Positions 34,803 through 44,911 of a stretch of DNA of 64,000 nucleotides are shown piece by piece (position 1 is the first letter of the stretch; each line of letters starts with the position of its first letter). The translations under genes were made by a program, and so were the position numbers. The notes beneath the pieces are model-generated. The model was given only the letters and a program-made list of their open reading frames with translations. It was not told the origin of the DNA and searched no databases. The stretch is from Salinibacterium hongtaonis (GTDB taxonomy: Bacteria; Actinomycetota; Actinomycetes; Actinomycetales; Microbacteriaceae): the NCBI RefSeq assembly GCF_003065485.1, contig NZ_CP026951.1, positions 248,001 through 312,000 on the forward strand. The letters are read 5' to 3'.

Positions 34803-35432
34803 TTAGCGCGCTGCGGCCATGAACTCGCGAATGAGCTGCGACGATTTAACCCCGGGGGATGCTTCGACCCCACTGGATACATCGACGCCCCAAGGGTTGG
34901 CGGCTTCGATCGCTGCGGCAACGTTCTCGGGGGTGAGGCCGCCGGCGAGAATCCACCGGCGGGCGGGTCCTTCGCCCGTTTCGACGCTGTAGGTGCCGTC
35001 GCGGCGAGTGAGGGACGCCGCCATCGAGGCGTAGTCCCAGGCCTGACCTGAACCGGGGTGGGGGGCATCGACGAGCAGCATGTCCTCGCCCCAGTTCTCT
35101 TCGATGCTGGGGTCATCGAAGCTGACGGCCCTGATGAGTTTGCGGTCCGGTCGGGTGAGCTTGGCGAGCTCTGCCCGCGTGCGCTGGCCGTGCACCTGGA
35201 CGGCTCCCACGCCGGCTGCCTCGGCGAGGCGCTCGATCTCGTCCACTGTTTCGTCGCGAAACACTCCGACGGTCAGAGCGGCGTCGTCGACGAGATTCAC
35301 CAGGTGGCGAGCTCGCTCCGGTGCCACGAATCGGGGGCTCGGCGTAAGGACGAAGCCGATCGCATCCACTCGTTCTTCAAGGCACGTCTCAACGTGCCGC
35401 TCTTCGCGGAGGCCGCAGATTTTGACGAACAT
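34803..35432 (-). CDS. trpF: Phosphoribosylanthranilate isomerase, stand-alone
   Basis: A 209-residue TIM-barrel enzyme of tryptophan synthesis. FVKICGLRE holds the catalytic cysteine and LVDAPHPGSGQAWDY contains the catalytic aspartate with a phosphate-binding end WILAGGLTPENV and GVDVSSGVE. It is not next to other trp genes, lying 4 bases after galK, a position without functional logic. Confidence 0.94.
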   Translation of the reverse strand: MFVKICGLREERHVETCLEERVDAIGFVLTPSPRFVAPERARHLVNLVDDAALTVGVFRDETVDEIERLAEAAGVGAVQVHGQRTRAELAKLTRPDRKLIRAVSFDDPSIEENWGEDMLLVDAPHPGSGQAWDYASMAASLTRRDGTYSVETGEGPARRWILAGGLTPENVAAAIEAANPWGVDVSSGVEASPGVKSSQLIREFMAAAR

Positions 35433-35436
35433 TCTT

Positions 35437-36590
<1,154 letters not shown>

Positions 36591-36594
<4 letters not shown>

Positions 36595-37754
36595 GCGGTG
36601 CGTCCTTCTGCTGGGGGTGCCATGGTGCCGGAGAGGGCGGCACCGTGGGGCGAGGGGGGAGTGCGTGCCGCGTCGGCTCGTGCGATGCCTGCCCGCACGA
36701 GCTCGGCAGAGTGCTCGGGCGAAACATCGGCGATCCAGGCGCCCATCGCCGCCTCCGAGCCTGCCAGGTATTTGAGGCGATCTGCTGCCCTGCGCGGGGA
36801 GGTCAGTTCGAGGTGCAGACGGATGCTGTCGCGGTGCGAATGCACAGGAGCCTGATGCCACGCGGCGATGTAGGGGGTGGGGGTGTCGTAGATCGCGTCG
36901 ATGCCCCGCAGTAGCCTCAGATACAGGTGTGAGAGCTCGTGGCGTTCGGCCTCGTTCGTTTCGGCCAGGTCGGCCACGTGCCGGTGCGGCAGCAGGTGCA
37001 CCTCGAGCGGCCAGCGGGCCGCAAACGGCACGTAGGCCGTCCAGTGTTCGCCGCTCAGCACAACCCGCTCCGAGGCGCGCTCACTGGCGAGAACCCGTTC
37101 AAAAAGGTCAGCCCCCAGCTGGTCGATCGACGCCATGAGCCTCTGGGTTCGCGGGGTCACATACGGATAGGCATAGATCTGACCGTGCGGATGCTCAAGC
37201 GTCACGCCGATCTCGCGGCCCCGGTTCTCGAACGGAAAAACCTGCTGAATGCCCTCAAGTGCCGAGAGGGCGGCGGTGCGGTCTGCCCATGCCTCGATCA
37301 CCGTGCGCGCCCTCGACGGGGTCTGGGTGCCGAATGATCCCTCGGGCTCTGGGCTGAAGCACACCACCTCGCAGCGGCCATAGGCCGGCGCCGTGCGGTC
37401 GAAGCCCAGCCCCAGGGCGTCCGCGTCTCCGAGTGCGGGGCCGAACGACGGGGATCGGTTTTCGAAGACGGCCACGTCGTAGTTGCTGGGGATCTCGCTC
37501 GGGTTTGTTTCGGATGCCGGGGCAAGCGGGTCCTGATCGGCCGGCGGCAGAAACGCACGATTCTGCCGTGCTGCCGCCACGGAGATCCAATCGCCCGTGA
37601 GAACATCCTGTCGCATGGTTGCCGTCGTGGGCCGCGGGTCGAGCGCGCGGCCGTCGATTGCGCGCTCACCCGAGAGGGTCGTGCCGGAGTCATCGAAGTA
37701 GATCAGTTCGCGGCCATCGGCGAGCGTGGTGACCGTCTTGGTGATTGGGGCCAT
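36591..37754 (-). CDS. galT: Galactose-1-phosphate uridylyltransferase
   Basis: A 387-residue HIT-superfamily enzyme. The active-site HPHGQ is in LEHPHGQIYAYP. It is the first gene of galT-galK and is divergent from the mutarotase gene with only 29 bases between start codons; AAGG 6 bases before its ATG is a possible ribosome site. Confidence 0.95.
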
Positions 37755-37783
37755 GACACCTTGTTTCGATCTAGGCTGGCTGC
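37755..37783. promoter_or_regulatory. 29-bp divergent promoter region galT / galM
   Basis: TAGGCT (37772-37777) on the plus strand lies 6 bases before the galM ATG, so that mRNA would be leaderless. For galT the overlapping TAGATC on the minus strand is a weak -10 candidate. The two transcription units must share most of their promoter DNA. Confidence 0.55.
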
Positions 37784-38767
37784 ATGCGCGCGCCTACAGG
37801 AGGACAATTCGAACTCTCGCGGACGGGCAACACGGGGCACGTTCGGGCAATCATAACGGAGCTCGCGGCGTCGCTCAGGGTGCTCGAGGTCGATGGTGTT
37901 GCGGTCACTCAGCCGTACTCGGTCGACACCCTGCCGCCCTTCGGCTGCGGCATTGTTCTGGCGCCGTGGCCCAACCGTGTTGCCGACGGAGTCTGGAGTC
38001 ACGACGGTGTCGAGCGCCAGCTCGATATCACCGAACCCGATCGCCATAACGCGATTCACGGGCTGTTGCGCAATGCGCCTTATACGGTTGTCGAACGTTC
38101 TGATTCGGCGATCACGTTGGCGGCCACGGTGTTCCCCCAGCACGGTTACCCCTTCTTGCTTGAGACGTCGGTGCGGTACGAGCTCGTCGACCACGGCATG
38201 CGGGTCACACACTCAGCCACCAACCGGTCTGCCGAGGCAGCGCCCGTTGCCTTTGGTGTGCATCCCTTCTTTCGCGTGGGTGACGCGCCGGTCGAGGACC
38301 TCGTGCTCACCTCCTCTGCCACCTCGCGGCTCGAGACGGATGCTCGGCTCAACCCCGTCGGTGAGGTCACCACGGAGGCAACCGACTATGACCTGCGGGC
38401 GGGTCGTCGCGTCGGCGACCTCGAGCTGGATGACGCGTTTGGGGGGCTGGTCCCCGTCGATGGGCTCATCCGCACAACGCTGAGGGCACCGGACGGCAGC
38501 GTCGTCGAGCTTTGGCAAGAGCCGGACTGGGCCTGGATTCAGGTCTTCACGACGCGGTCGTTCCCCAGCATGAGCGGCGAGGGCGGCACCGGCAGCACAA
38601 GCGAACAGACGCTCGCCGTGGCGATTGAGCCGATGACTGCTCCGCCGAACGCGTTCAACAGCGGGTTGGGTGTTCGTTGGCTGGCCGAGGACGAAACCTG
38701 GTCGACCTCCTGGGGTGTCTCTTATGTCGGTGCGGGCGCCAGCGCTGAGCCGGGGCCCGTGGCGTGA
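37784..38767 (+). CDS. galM: Aldose 1-epimerase (mutarotase)
   Basis: A 327-residue galactose mutarotase-like protein interconverting alpha and beta sugars. The expected residues are visible: RHNAIHGL with the first His, VAFGVHPFFRVG with the second His, and AIEPMTAPPNAFNSG with the catalytic Glu. It is divergent from galT and probably supports the same pathway. Its stop overlaps the next start as GTGA. Confidence 0.92.
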   Translation: MRAPTGGQFELSRTGNTGHVRAIITELAASLRVLEVDGVAVTQPYSVDTLPPFGCGIVLAPWPNRVADGVWSHDGVERQLDITEPDRHNAIHGLLRNAPYTVVERSDSAITLAATVFPQHGYPFLLETSVRYELVDHGMRVTHSATNRSAEAAPVAFGVHPFFRVGDAPVEDLVLTSSATSRLETDARLNPVGEVTTEATDYDLRAGRRVGDLELDDAFGGLVPVDGLIRTTLRAPDGSVVELWQEPDWAWIQVFTTRSFPSMSGEGGTGSTSEQTLAVAIEPMTAPPNAFNSGLGVRWLAEDETWSTSWGVSYVGAGASAEPGPVA

Positions 38768-39837
38768 ACGAGAGAACTTCGGCTCCGTCGAGAGCTCAGA
38801 TACGTCGGTGGCGCCGCTATCTCGCCGACGAGCGCGCGGAGGCCTCGGTCTATCGCGATTTGGCGTCGCGTCGGGATGGCGAAGAGAAGCAGATCCTGCT
38901 CGCCCTGGCCGAAGCGGAGGCGCGCCACGAGAAGCACTGGCTCGACCTTCTGGGTGACCAGGTCGGCTCGCCCCGCAAGGGCGCATTGCGCACGCGGGCC
39001 CTCGGCTGGATGGCGCGCAGGTTCGGCTCTGTCTTCGTTTTGGCTCTCGCGCAGAGGGCAGAGGCCAGGTCTCCTTATGAGTCGGATGCCGACGCCACGG
39101 CCATGATGGCCGCCGACGAGCGCATTCATGGCGAGGTCGTGCGCGGTCTCGCGGCCCGCGGACGCGCCCAGCTCTCCGGCAGTTTTCGCGCTGCCGTTTT
39201 TGGCGCCAACGACGGCCTCGTCTCGAACCTCGCGCTCGTGATGGGCATCGGGGCGACCGGGGTTTCGACCCCCGTCATTCTGGCGACCGGCGTCGCGGGG
39301 CTCCTCGCCGGCGCGCTGTCGATGGCCGCGGGCGAATACGTCTCGGTCAAGTCGCAGCGAGAACTGCTGAGGGCAACCCAGCCAGACCTGAGTGCTCGCG
39401 ACGTTGTGCCCATGCTCGATGTCAACGCCAATGAACTCGCGCTGATCTACCGGGCTCGTGGCATGACGACCAAGGAGGCAGCTATTAAGGCGGCCCAGGT
39501 TCTGGCTTCAGCTGGCACGCCCGCGACCGGAGAGGTTGTCGTGATCGACGATCACGAGGCGGTCGGCTCGGCGACGGGGGCGGCGCTCTCAAGCTTTTGC
39601 TTCTTCGCCTCGGGTGCGGTTCTGCCGATTCTGCCCTACATCTTCGGCCTTCAGGGGTTTGCCGCCGTTGTGGCCGCCGCAATCATCGTGGGGCTCGCGC
39701 TGTTGGCGACGGGCGCGATCGTGGGGCTGCTCTCGGGCGGCCCGCCGCTTCGACGGGCGCTCCGACAGCTAGCCATCGGTTTTGGTGCCGCTGCCATCAC
39801 GTATGCCCTGGGGCTCGCCTTCGGCGCCTCGCTGTAG
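38764..39837 (+). CDS. Ferritin-like / VIT1 fusion (Fe/Mn transporter of the MbfA/Er-VIT1 type)
   Basis: A 357-residue two-domain membrane protein. The N-terminal 130 residues form a four-helix di-iron domain: ERAEASVYR, EAEARHEKHW and ADERIHGEVV place Glu and ExxH residues at regular distances. The remaining part is a VIT1/CCC1 domain starting FRAAVFGANDGLVSNLALVMG, with five hydrophobic segments. Homologous fusions export iron or manganese. GTG 38764 overlaps the galM stop. Its last 69 bases overlap the end of the convergent EamA gene. Confidence 0.88.
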   Translation: MNERTSAPSRAQIRRWRRYLADERAEASVYRDLASRRDGEEKQILLALAEAEARHEKHWLDLLGDQVGSPRKGALRTRALGWMARRFGSVFVLALAQRAEARSPYESDADATAMMAADERIHGEVVRGLAARGRAQLSGSFRAAVFGANDGLVSNLALVMGIGATGVSTPVILATGVAGLLAGALSMAAGEYVSVKSQRELLRATQPDLSARDVVPMLDVNANELALIYRARGMTTKEAAIKAAQVLASAGTPATGEVVVIDDHEAVGSATGAALSSFCFFASGAVLPILPYIFGLQGFAAVVAAAIIVGLALLATGAIVGLLSGGPPLRRALRQLAIGFGAAAITYALGLAFGASL

Positions 39838-40719
39838 GCGCTTCTGCCGCGCCCCGAGCAGCTGCTTAACGATGGGCTGACCGAGCAGGATTCCCACTAC
39901 GACGAGGACCAGACCGAGCAACTGGCGAAGCTCCAGGATGTCTCCGGCGACGATGACACCGAGCAGCACCCCGACGACGGGGTTGAGCAGCCCGATCAGG
40001 CCGACCGTTCCCGCGGTGAGGTGTTTGAGCCCCGTGAACCAGGCGGCATAGGCCAGCGCCGTCGCCACGATGGAGAGGTAGGCGAAGGTGAGAATTGCGG
40101 GCAGATCGAGCGCCGGCGGTGCGCCTTCGATGAAGCCAGCGACGGGCAGCAGCACGAGGCCTCCCGCGATGAGCTGCCACGAAGTCACGCTGATCACGTC
40201 GATATCGGTGGTCCACTTTTTGGCGAGGATGTGGCCGACCGACGAAATGGCGATGGCGCTCAGGGACGCGGCGACTCCGGCGAGATTGATTCCGGATGCT
40301 CCCGTCAACACCATCAGCGCCACTCCGGCGATGCCGAGCACCGCCCCCGTGAGCTGCAGTATCTGGGGGCGTTCGCGGATCATGGGCCACGCCAGAACCA
40401 TGAGAAAGAGGGGAGATGTCGCCATGACTGTGGTCGCGATGCTGCTGGGCAATAGCTGGGCCGCTACGTAAACGAGGGCAAAGAACGTGCCCATGTTGAG
40501 CACCCCGAGCACGCCTGCCCGCCACCACCACACTCCGCGGGGGAGCCGGGGTCGAATCGCCAGCAGAACGAGCCCGGCCGGAAGCGCGCGGATGATGGCT
40601 CCCCAGAGCGGAGCGTCCGCCGGAAGGTAGAGGTAGGTGAGGTAGTAGGTCGTTCCCCACGAGATTGGGGCGACGGCCGTGAGGAGAACCCACCGCAATT
40701 TATTTTCCACGGAAGCCAT
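39769..40719 (-). CDS. EamA-family (DMT) transporter
   Basis: A 316-residue membrane protein with ten hydrophobic segments in two EamA repeats. A hydrophilic tail of about 35 residues, rich in Arg/Gly, is coded by the segment overlapping the VIT1 gene. ATG 40719 is taken as the start, but it lies within the operator arm; the promoter symmetry would suit the GTG at 40710 (codon 4) as a nearly leaderless start. It is divergent from a MarR gene and probably repressed by it; the substrate is unknown. Confidence 0.88.
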   Translation of the reverse strand: MASVENKLRWVLLTAVAPISWGTTYYLTYLYLPADAPLWGAIIRALPAGLVLLAIRPRLPRGVWWWRAGVLGVLNMGTFFALVYVAAQLLPSSIATTVMATSPLFLMVLAWPMIRERPQILQLTGAVLGIAGVALMVLTGASGINLAGVAASLSAIAISSVGHILAKKWTTDIDVISVTSWQLIAGGLVLLPVAGFIEGAPPALDLPAILTFAYLSIVATALAYAAWFTGLKHLTAGTVGLIGLLNPVVGVLLGVIVAGDILELRQLLGLVLVVVGILLGQPIVKQLLGARQKRLQRGAEGEPQGIRDGSGTKTDG

Positions 40720-40744
40720 AATAGCTTACCGGGAAGCTATTATG
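40717..40744. promoter_or_regulatory. Perfect MarR-type operator with embedded -10 boxes
   Basis: CATAATAGCTT (40717-40727) and AAGCTATTATG (40734-40744) form an exact 11-bp inverted repeat with a 6-base spacer. Each arm contains a TATTAT -10 element reading outward. On the plus strand 6 bases separate it from the MarR ATG at 40750. A repressor bound here would block both divergent promoters at once. Confidence 0.85.
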
Positions 40745-40749
40745 GAGAC

Positions 40750-41247
40750 ATGACCGAAGCATCCGACCGCGTCAGCAGAATTCAACAGGAATGGCGGCGC
40801 GAAAGGCCCGACCTCGACGCGTCGCCCCAGGGGGTTATCGGGCGGCTTCATCGACTCGCGGCCCACCTCACGCACGAACTCGGGACCGTTTATGAACGGC
40901 ACGGCCTCACCGAGGGCGAGTTTGATGTTCTCGCTGCGCTGCGTAGAGCGGGGGCTCCATTCGAGCGCGCGCCGAGCGAACTCGCCCACCACACCATGGT
41001 CACCACCGGTGCCATGACCAAGCGCATCGACCGGCTCGAGAAGGCTGGCCTCGTCGCTCGCCGCAGGAGTGAGACGGATGGCCGGGGCCGGGTCATCGCG
41101 CTCACGCCGCACGGACGAGAGGTAATTGATGGTGCGATGACCGAGCACATGGACAACGAGCGCAGCCTGCTCGACCCCCTCAGTGCCGAGCAGGTGGCAG
41201 AGCTTGAATCCCTGCTCATCTCCTGGCTTTCGCGGTTCGACGACTAA
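40750..41247 (+). CDS. MarR-family transcriptional regulator
   Basis: A 165-residue MarR protein. The winged helix is visible around residues 78-105 (PSELAHHTMVTTGAMTKRIDRLEKAGLV) and the wing as RRRSETDGRGRVIALTPHG. It has long N-terminal sequence (residues 1-40) before the dimerisation helices. It is divergently transcribed from the EamA transporter; it is expected to repress both genes through the palindrome at 40717-40744, with a small-molecule ligand as inducer. Confidence 0.92.
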   Translation: MTEASDRVSRIQQEWRRERPDLDASPQGVIGRLHRLAAHLTHELGTVYERHGLTEGEFDVLAALRRAGAPFERAPSELAHHTMVTTGAMTKRIDRLEKAGLVARRRSETDGRGRVIALTPHGREVIDGAMTEHMDNERSLLDPLSAEQVAELESLLISWLSRFDD

Positions 41248-41267
41248 CGCCCAAGTGCGACTGGCGC

Positions 41268-41660
41268 CTAGACAGACGCCCGCTTCTTATCGACCCGGCG
41301 ATTGATGAGAAAGTAGCCCAAAATCCAGCCGCCGAGCGCCGTAACGAACCACACAACGAGCGTCGCAAGAGCCCAACTCGTGAAGCCCTCGATCGAGAGG
41401 CCACCCGAAAACGCCGAGGCGACGAGCAATGCGATGAGCGTTGTCACGAGCCCGATTCCGCCCATGATGGCCGAAGCGAACCTGCGGGCGAGGTTGAACA
41501 CCCACGGCCCCAGCACCCCCTGGGCGATCGCAAAGATCACGACGGCGGTGATGAACCCGCTGGGGGTGAGCTTCACGCCGTCAATAAGCCAGGCGGCGAT
41601 GAGCAGACCCGCCGCCGCGGCGATGAGGCTGACCAGGATGTGCAGTAAGAACCGAATCAC
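41268..41660 (-). CDS. Phage-holin-4-superfamily type small membrane protein
   Basis: A 130-residue protein with four hydrophobic segments and a basic C-terminus (INRRVDKKRASV). The sequence resembles the Phage_holin_4_2 family of chromosomal membrane proteins, whose role is unknown; there is no phage context here. It overlaps the preceding gene as GTGA, so the two are co-translated. Confidence 0.82.
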   Translation of the reverse strand: MIRFLLHILVSLIAAAAGLLIAAWLIDGVKLTPSGFITAVVIFAIAQGVLGPWVFNLARRFASAIMGGIGLVTTLIALLVASAFSGGLSIEGFTSWALATLVVWFVTALGGWILGYFLINRRVDKKRASV

Positions 41661-42055
41661 TGCGAGGCGTGGGAGAGGGCCCTGGCCTTGAGCGTCTCGT
41701 ATTCGGTTGGGGTGATCGCGCCGCTGTCGAGCAGGGACTTCGCCGTCGCGATCTCATCGGAGGGGTTTGAGCCGGCCACGGTGCGGATGTAGTTGTCGGT
41801 GGCGGACTGCGCCTGGGCGACCTGCTCATATTGGCGCTCGGCCATGCCACGGCCTCGGGCAATGAGGTAGACGAGGGCGGTGAGGAACGGCACGACGAAG
41901 AGAAAGAGCAGCCAGACTGCCTTCCACCATCCGCTGAGTTCTCGGTCGCGAAACAGGTCGGCGATGATCGAGAACAAGGCCATGAGGTAGGCGACAAAAA
42001 CGAAAATCCAGAGGAACCAGACGATCAGGTCCCAGAAGTTTTGCAAGAGGCTCAC
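41657..42055 (-). CDS. PLDc_N-like membrane protein with C-terminal SHOCT domain
   Basis: A 132-residue protein. Two hydrophobic segments (about residues 6-33 and 44-64) precede a SHOCT-like tail: DEIATAKSLLDSGAITPTEYETLKARAL. GTG 42055 is chosen since GGAG lies 5 bases upstream. Such proteins are common and of unknown function. Pairing with the holin-like membrane gene suggests a shared envelope role. Confidence 0.8.
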   Translation of the reverse strand: MSLLQNFWDLIVWFLWIFVFVAYLMALFSIIADLFRDRELSGWWKAVWLLFLFVVPFLTALVYLIARGRGMAERQYEQVAQAQSATDNYIRTVAGSNPSDEIATAKSLLDSGAITPTEYETLKARALSHASQ

Positions 42056-42273
42056 GAAGGCTCCATTCGGTTTTCTATCCAACCGTCGGCCGGCCAGACG
42101 CTAGCGATGCTCACTGTAGTCCCGAGCAATCGAAGTGGTAACCGCCCGATCTACAGGGTTCTCGCGCCAGTTTCGACTGACCCTGGCCGGTGCTCCAGCG
42201 ACCTGCGGAGCTGTTTTCTGAGACGTGACAGAGACGCCTAAGCAGCGGTGTGGTCGAGGGGTAGCCTCGATGT

Positions 42274-43740
42274 ATGAGCGCGCAACCAGATTCCGCCGCG
42301 ACCAGACAAGATCACGGATTCTTTGGCCAGCCCAAAAGCCTCGCCAACCTATTCGGTGTCGAAATGTGGGAGAGGTTCTCCTTCTACGGCATGCAGGGCA
42401 TCCTGCTCATCTATCTGTACTTCTCTGTCGCCGACGGCGGGCTTGGCATGTCGCAGCCGGTCGCTGCTGGCATCGTGGGTTCCTATGGTGGTGCCGTCTA
42501 CCTGTCGACGATTCTGGGGGCGTGGCTCGCCGACCGCATGTTCGGCTCAGAGAAGGTGCTGTTCGTCAGCGCCATCGTTATCGTCTTCGGGCACGTCGCG
42601 CTCGCGCTGCTTCCCGGTTTTATCGGCGTCGGTGTCGGCCTCATCCTCGTGGCGGTCGGCAGCGGAGGGCTCAAGGCCAACGCCACCTCAATTGTCGGCA
42701 CGCTCTATGCCGCGGATGACCCTCGACGCGATGCTGGGTTCTCGCTGTTCTATCTGGGCATCAATCTGGGAGCCTTCCTCGGGCCGCTGCTCACGGGCCT
42801 CATGCAATCGACGCTCGGATTCCACTGGGGCTTCGGGCTTGCCGCGGTCGGAATGACCATCGGTCTCATCCAGTACTCATTCGCACGCAAGCGACTGCCC
42901 GCATCCGCCAGCGAGGTGCGAGACCCCCTGGCCCCCGCAGCACGCCTGCGCTACATCATCATCGCCGCGGTCGCCGTGGTGCTCATCGTCGTGTTGATTC
43001 TCGTCGGAGTGATCACGGCAGAGAACCTCGCAACGGTCGTGATCGGTGTGACCATCGTTTCGGCAATCGCCTACTTCTTCGTGATCCTCTCAAACCGCCA
43101 CATCACGGCGATCGAGCGCAAGCGTGTCTACGCGTTTATCCCGCTCTTTATCGCGAGCGCGGCGTTCTGGTCGCTCTACCAGCAGCAGTTCACGGTGGTC
43201 ACGATCTATGCGGACGAGCGGCTTGACCGCGACATCCTCGGCTGGACGATGCCCATCACGTGGGTGCAGTCGATCAATCCGATCTTCATCATCATCCTCT
43301 CTGGCGTCTTCGCAGCCATTTGGACGAAATGGGGGGCGAAGCAGCCGCCTACCGTCATCAAGTTCGCCGCGGGTGCCGCCCTCGTCGGCGTTGCGTTCTT
43401 GCTGTTCCTCCCCTTCGCCGGAGGAGGGGCGAACTCGACCCCGCTCATCGCCCTCGTCGGTATCCTGCTGGTCTTCACGGTCGCCGAGCTATTGCTCTCA
43501 CCCGTGGGCCTCTCGGTCTCGACCAAGCTCGCGCCCCAGCTCTTCACGACACAGATGGTCGCGCTGTTCTTCTTGTCTGTTGCCCTCGGCTCTGCCGTCT
43601 CCGGTGAATTGGCCAAGTGGTATGACGCCGTTCCAGAGACCACCTATTTCGGCACCCTGGGTGCCATCGCCATTGGTATCGGCGTGATCCTGGCCCTCTT
43701 CACGCGGCCCGTGCTGCGCCTGATGAGCGGGGTGCGTTAG
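42274..43740 (+). CDS. Proton-dependent oligopeptide transporter (POT/PTR2 family)
   Basis: A 488-residue MFS protein of the peptide transporter family with about 14 hydrophobic segments. The signature ExxERFxYYG appears as EMWERFSFYG (residues about 30-39). GINLGAFLGPLLTG matches the second PTR2 motif. It imports di- and tripeptides with protons. TAGCCT (42262-42267) lies exactly 6 bases ahead of ATG 42274, so the mRNA is likely leaderless. The downstream hydrolase begins 4 bases after the stop. Confidence 0.93.
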   Translation: MSAQPDSAATRQDHGFFGQPKSLANLFGVEMWERFSFYGMQGILLIYLYFSVADGGLGMSQPVAAGIVGSYGGAVYLSTILGAWLADRMFGSEKVLFVSAIVIVFGHVALALLPGFIGVGVGLILVAVGSGGLKANATSIVGTLYAADDPRRDAGFSLFYLGINLGAFLGPLLTGLMQSTLGFHWGFGLAAVGMTIGLIQYSFARKRLPASASEVRDPLAPAARLRYIIIAAVAVVLIVVLILVGVITAENLATVVIGVTIVSAIAYFFVILSNRHITAIERKRVYAFIPLFIASAAFWSLYQQQFTVVTIYADERLDRDILGWTMPITWVQSINPIFIIILSGVFAAIWTKWGAKQPPTVIKFAAGAALVGVAFLLFLPFAGGGANSTPLIALVGILLVFTVAELLLSPVGLSVSTKLAPQLFTTQMVALFFLSVALGSAVSGELAKWYDAVPETTYFGTLGAIAIGIGVILALFTRPVLRLMSGVR

Positions 43741-43743
43741 CCC

Positions 43744-44502
43744 GTGGTTCACGAAGCGCGCCGCCACCTCGTGCTCATTCACGGCGGAGGGGTCGGTCCC
43801 TGGATGTGGCGCAAGCAGGTCGAACACTTTGCGGGCGACTTTGTCGTGCACACGCCGACGCTGCCGGGGCATGATCCTCGTGCGAGCCGGGACTTCACGA
43901 CCAATCGGGATGCCGCGCAGTCAGTAGCGGATCAGGTGGACCTGAGCTCCCTGCAGGGCGACGTTGCCGTCGTGGGGTTCTCGATCGGCGGCCAAGTCGC
44001 TATCGAACTCGCACAGCTGTTCCCCGATCGGGTCGACCGGCTCGGCGTGGTGAGTTCCCTGGTGGCTCCGATGGCCGGGTCATCCGTTCTGGCGATCATG
44101 TCGTCATGGGCAACGCCGTTGGCGAGCAACGAGCGCTTCGCCCGAGCCCAGGCAAAGCAGCTCTACATTGGCGACGATGACTTCGACGACTACTTCGCTG
44201 TTTCACAGGCCCTCACCCATCTCACGATGATGGCGATGCTCACGGCAAACTTCTCGTTCAGGCCCGGCGACACTCTTTTCTCCTCGCCGCTGCCCACCCT
44301 GACCTTCGCCGGGTCGCGCGAGCAGAAGTCTCTTGTCCGCGGCATGCAGCACGTGGCCGAGCGGATGCCCGCGGGCAGCTTCGAACTCGTCGAGGGAGTG
44401 GGCCACGGCATCCCCCTGGCCCGTCCGGACGCCTTCAACGCGCGGCTGGGCGAGTGGCTGGGGGAGCGCCGCGGGGTTAACCGGGCCCCCATCCGTGGGT
44501 AG
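43744..44502 (+). CDS. Alpha/beta hydrolase
   Basis: A 252-residue hydrolase. The oxyanion motif LIHGGGVGPWMW is at residues about 12-23, the nucleophile elbow GFSIGGQ holds the catalytic Ser near residue 82, and VGHGIPLARPDAF contains the C-terminal His. It probably acts on an ester or amide; nothing narrows the substrate. GTG 43744 follows the transporter stop by three bases, so they form an operon. Its stop TAG is part of the -10 of the next gene. Confidence 0.85.
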   Translation: MVHEARRHLVLIHGGGVGPWMWRKQVEHFAGDFVVHTPTLPGHDPRASRDFTTNRDAAQSVADQVDLSSLQGDVAVVGFSIGGQVAIELAQLFPDRVDRLGVVSSLVAPMAGSSVLAIMSSWATPLASNERFARAQAKQLYIGDDDFDDYFAVSQALTHLTMMAMLTANFSFRPGDTLFSSPLPTLTFAGSREQKSLVRGMQHVAERMPAGSFELVEGVGHGIPLARPDAFNARLGEWLGERRGVNRAPIRG

Positions 44503-44511
44503 CCTTAATGG

Positions 44512-44826
44512 GTGACCAAGACAACACTCCCCATCCGCAAGATCCCCGTCGCTCAGAACCCGTTCTCCCGCTGGCTGCTGGGGCTCGCTATCGGCCTGAT
44601 CGTGCTCGCGGGTTTCGTGGCTCTCATTGGCATCGGTGACGCTAGCGTTCGCGGCTACTACCCGTTTGGTAACGCTGCCTGGGCTGTCGGCCTCATCTCC
44701 ACCGGCTCCCTGAGCATGCTGCTCTGGCTCACCGTCGAGGCGCTTCGGTGGCAAGCGCCGGCATCCATTCCCGAGGCTTCGGGGCAGGCTGGTTTGGCTC
44801 CACGAGAGATGCCTCGCGTCGGCTGA
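44512..44826 (+). CDS. Small membrane protein, unknown
   Basis: A 104-residue protein with two hydrophobic segments (about residues 20-42 and 58-77), a basic N-terminus and a polar tail. I do not recognise a family. GTG 44512 has TAGCCT (44500-44505) 6 bases upstream and no ribosome site, supporting a leaderless mRNA. The stop falls in a 15-bp tandem repeat. Confidence 0.7.
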   Translation: MTKTTLPIRKIPVAQNPFSRWLLGLAIGLIVLAGFVALIGIGDASVRGYYPFGNAAWAVGLISTGSLSMLLWLTVEALRWQAPASIPEASGQAGLAPREMPRVG

Positions 44827-44850
44827 CCCTGCGCTGGCTGACCCTGCGCT
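44821..44850. repeat. 15-bp tandem duplication at the end of a small membrane gene
   Basis: GGCTGACCCTGCGCT occurs at 44821-44835 and again at 44836-44850, followed by a partial third unit GGCTG. The stop TGA (44824-44826) is in the first copy. Confidence 0.85.
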
Positions 44851-44911
44851 GGCTGCGTGATCTGGCAACGGTCGCTCGGATTCAGAGCGGGGAGACGCCG
44901 TCGATGGCGTG

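Noticed and set aside
41268-41660. Prophage remnant suggested by the holin-like protein
   Set aside because: No other phage genes or attachment sites nearby; this family is common on bacterial chromosomes.
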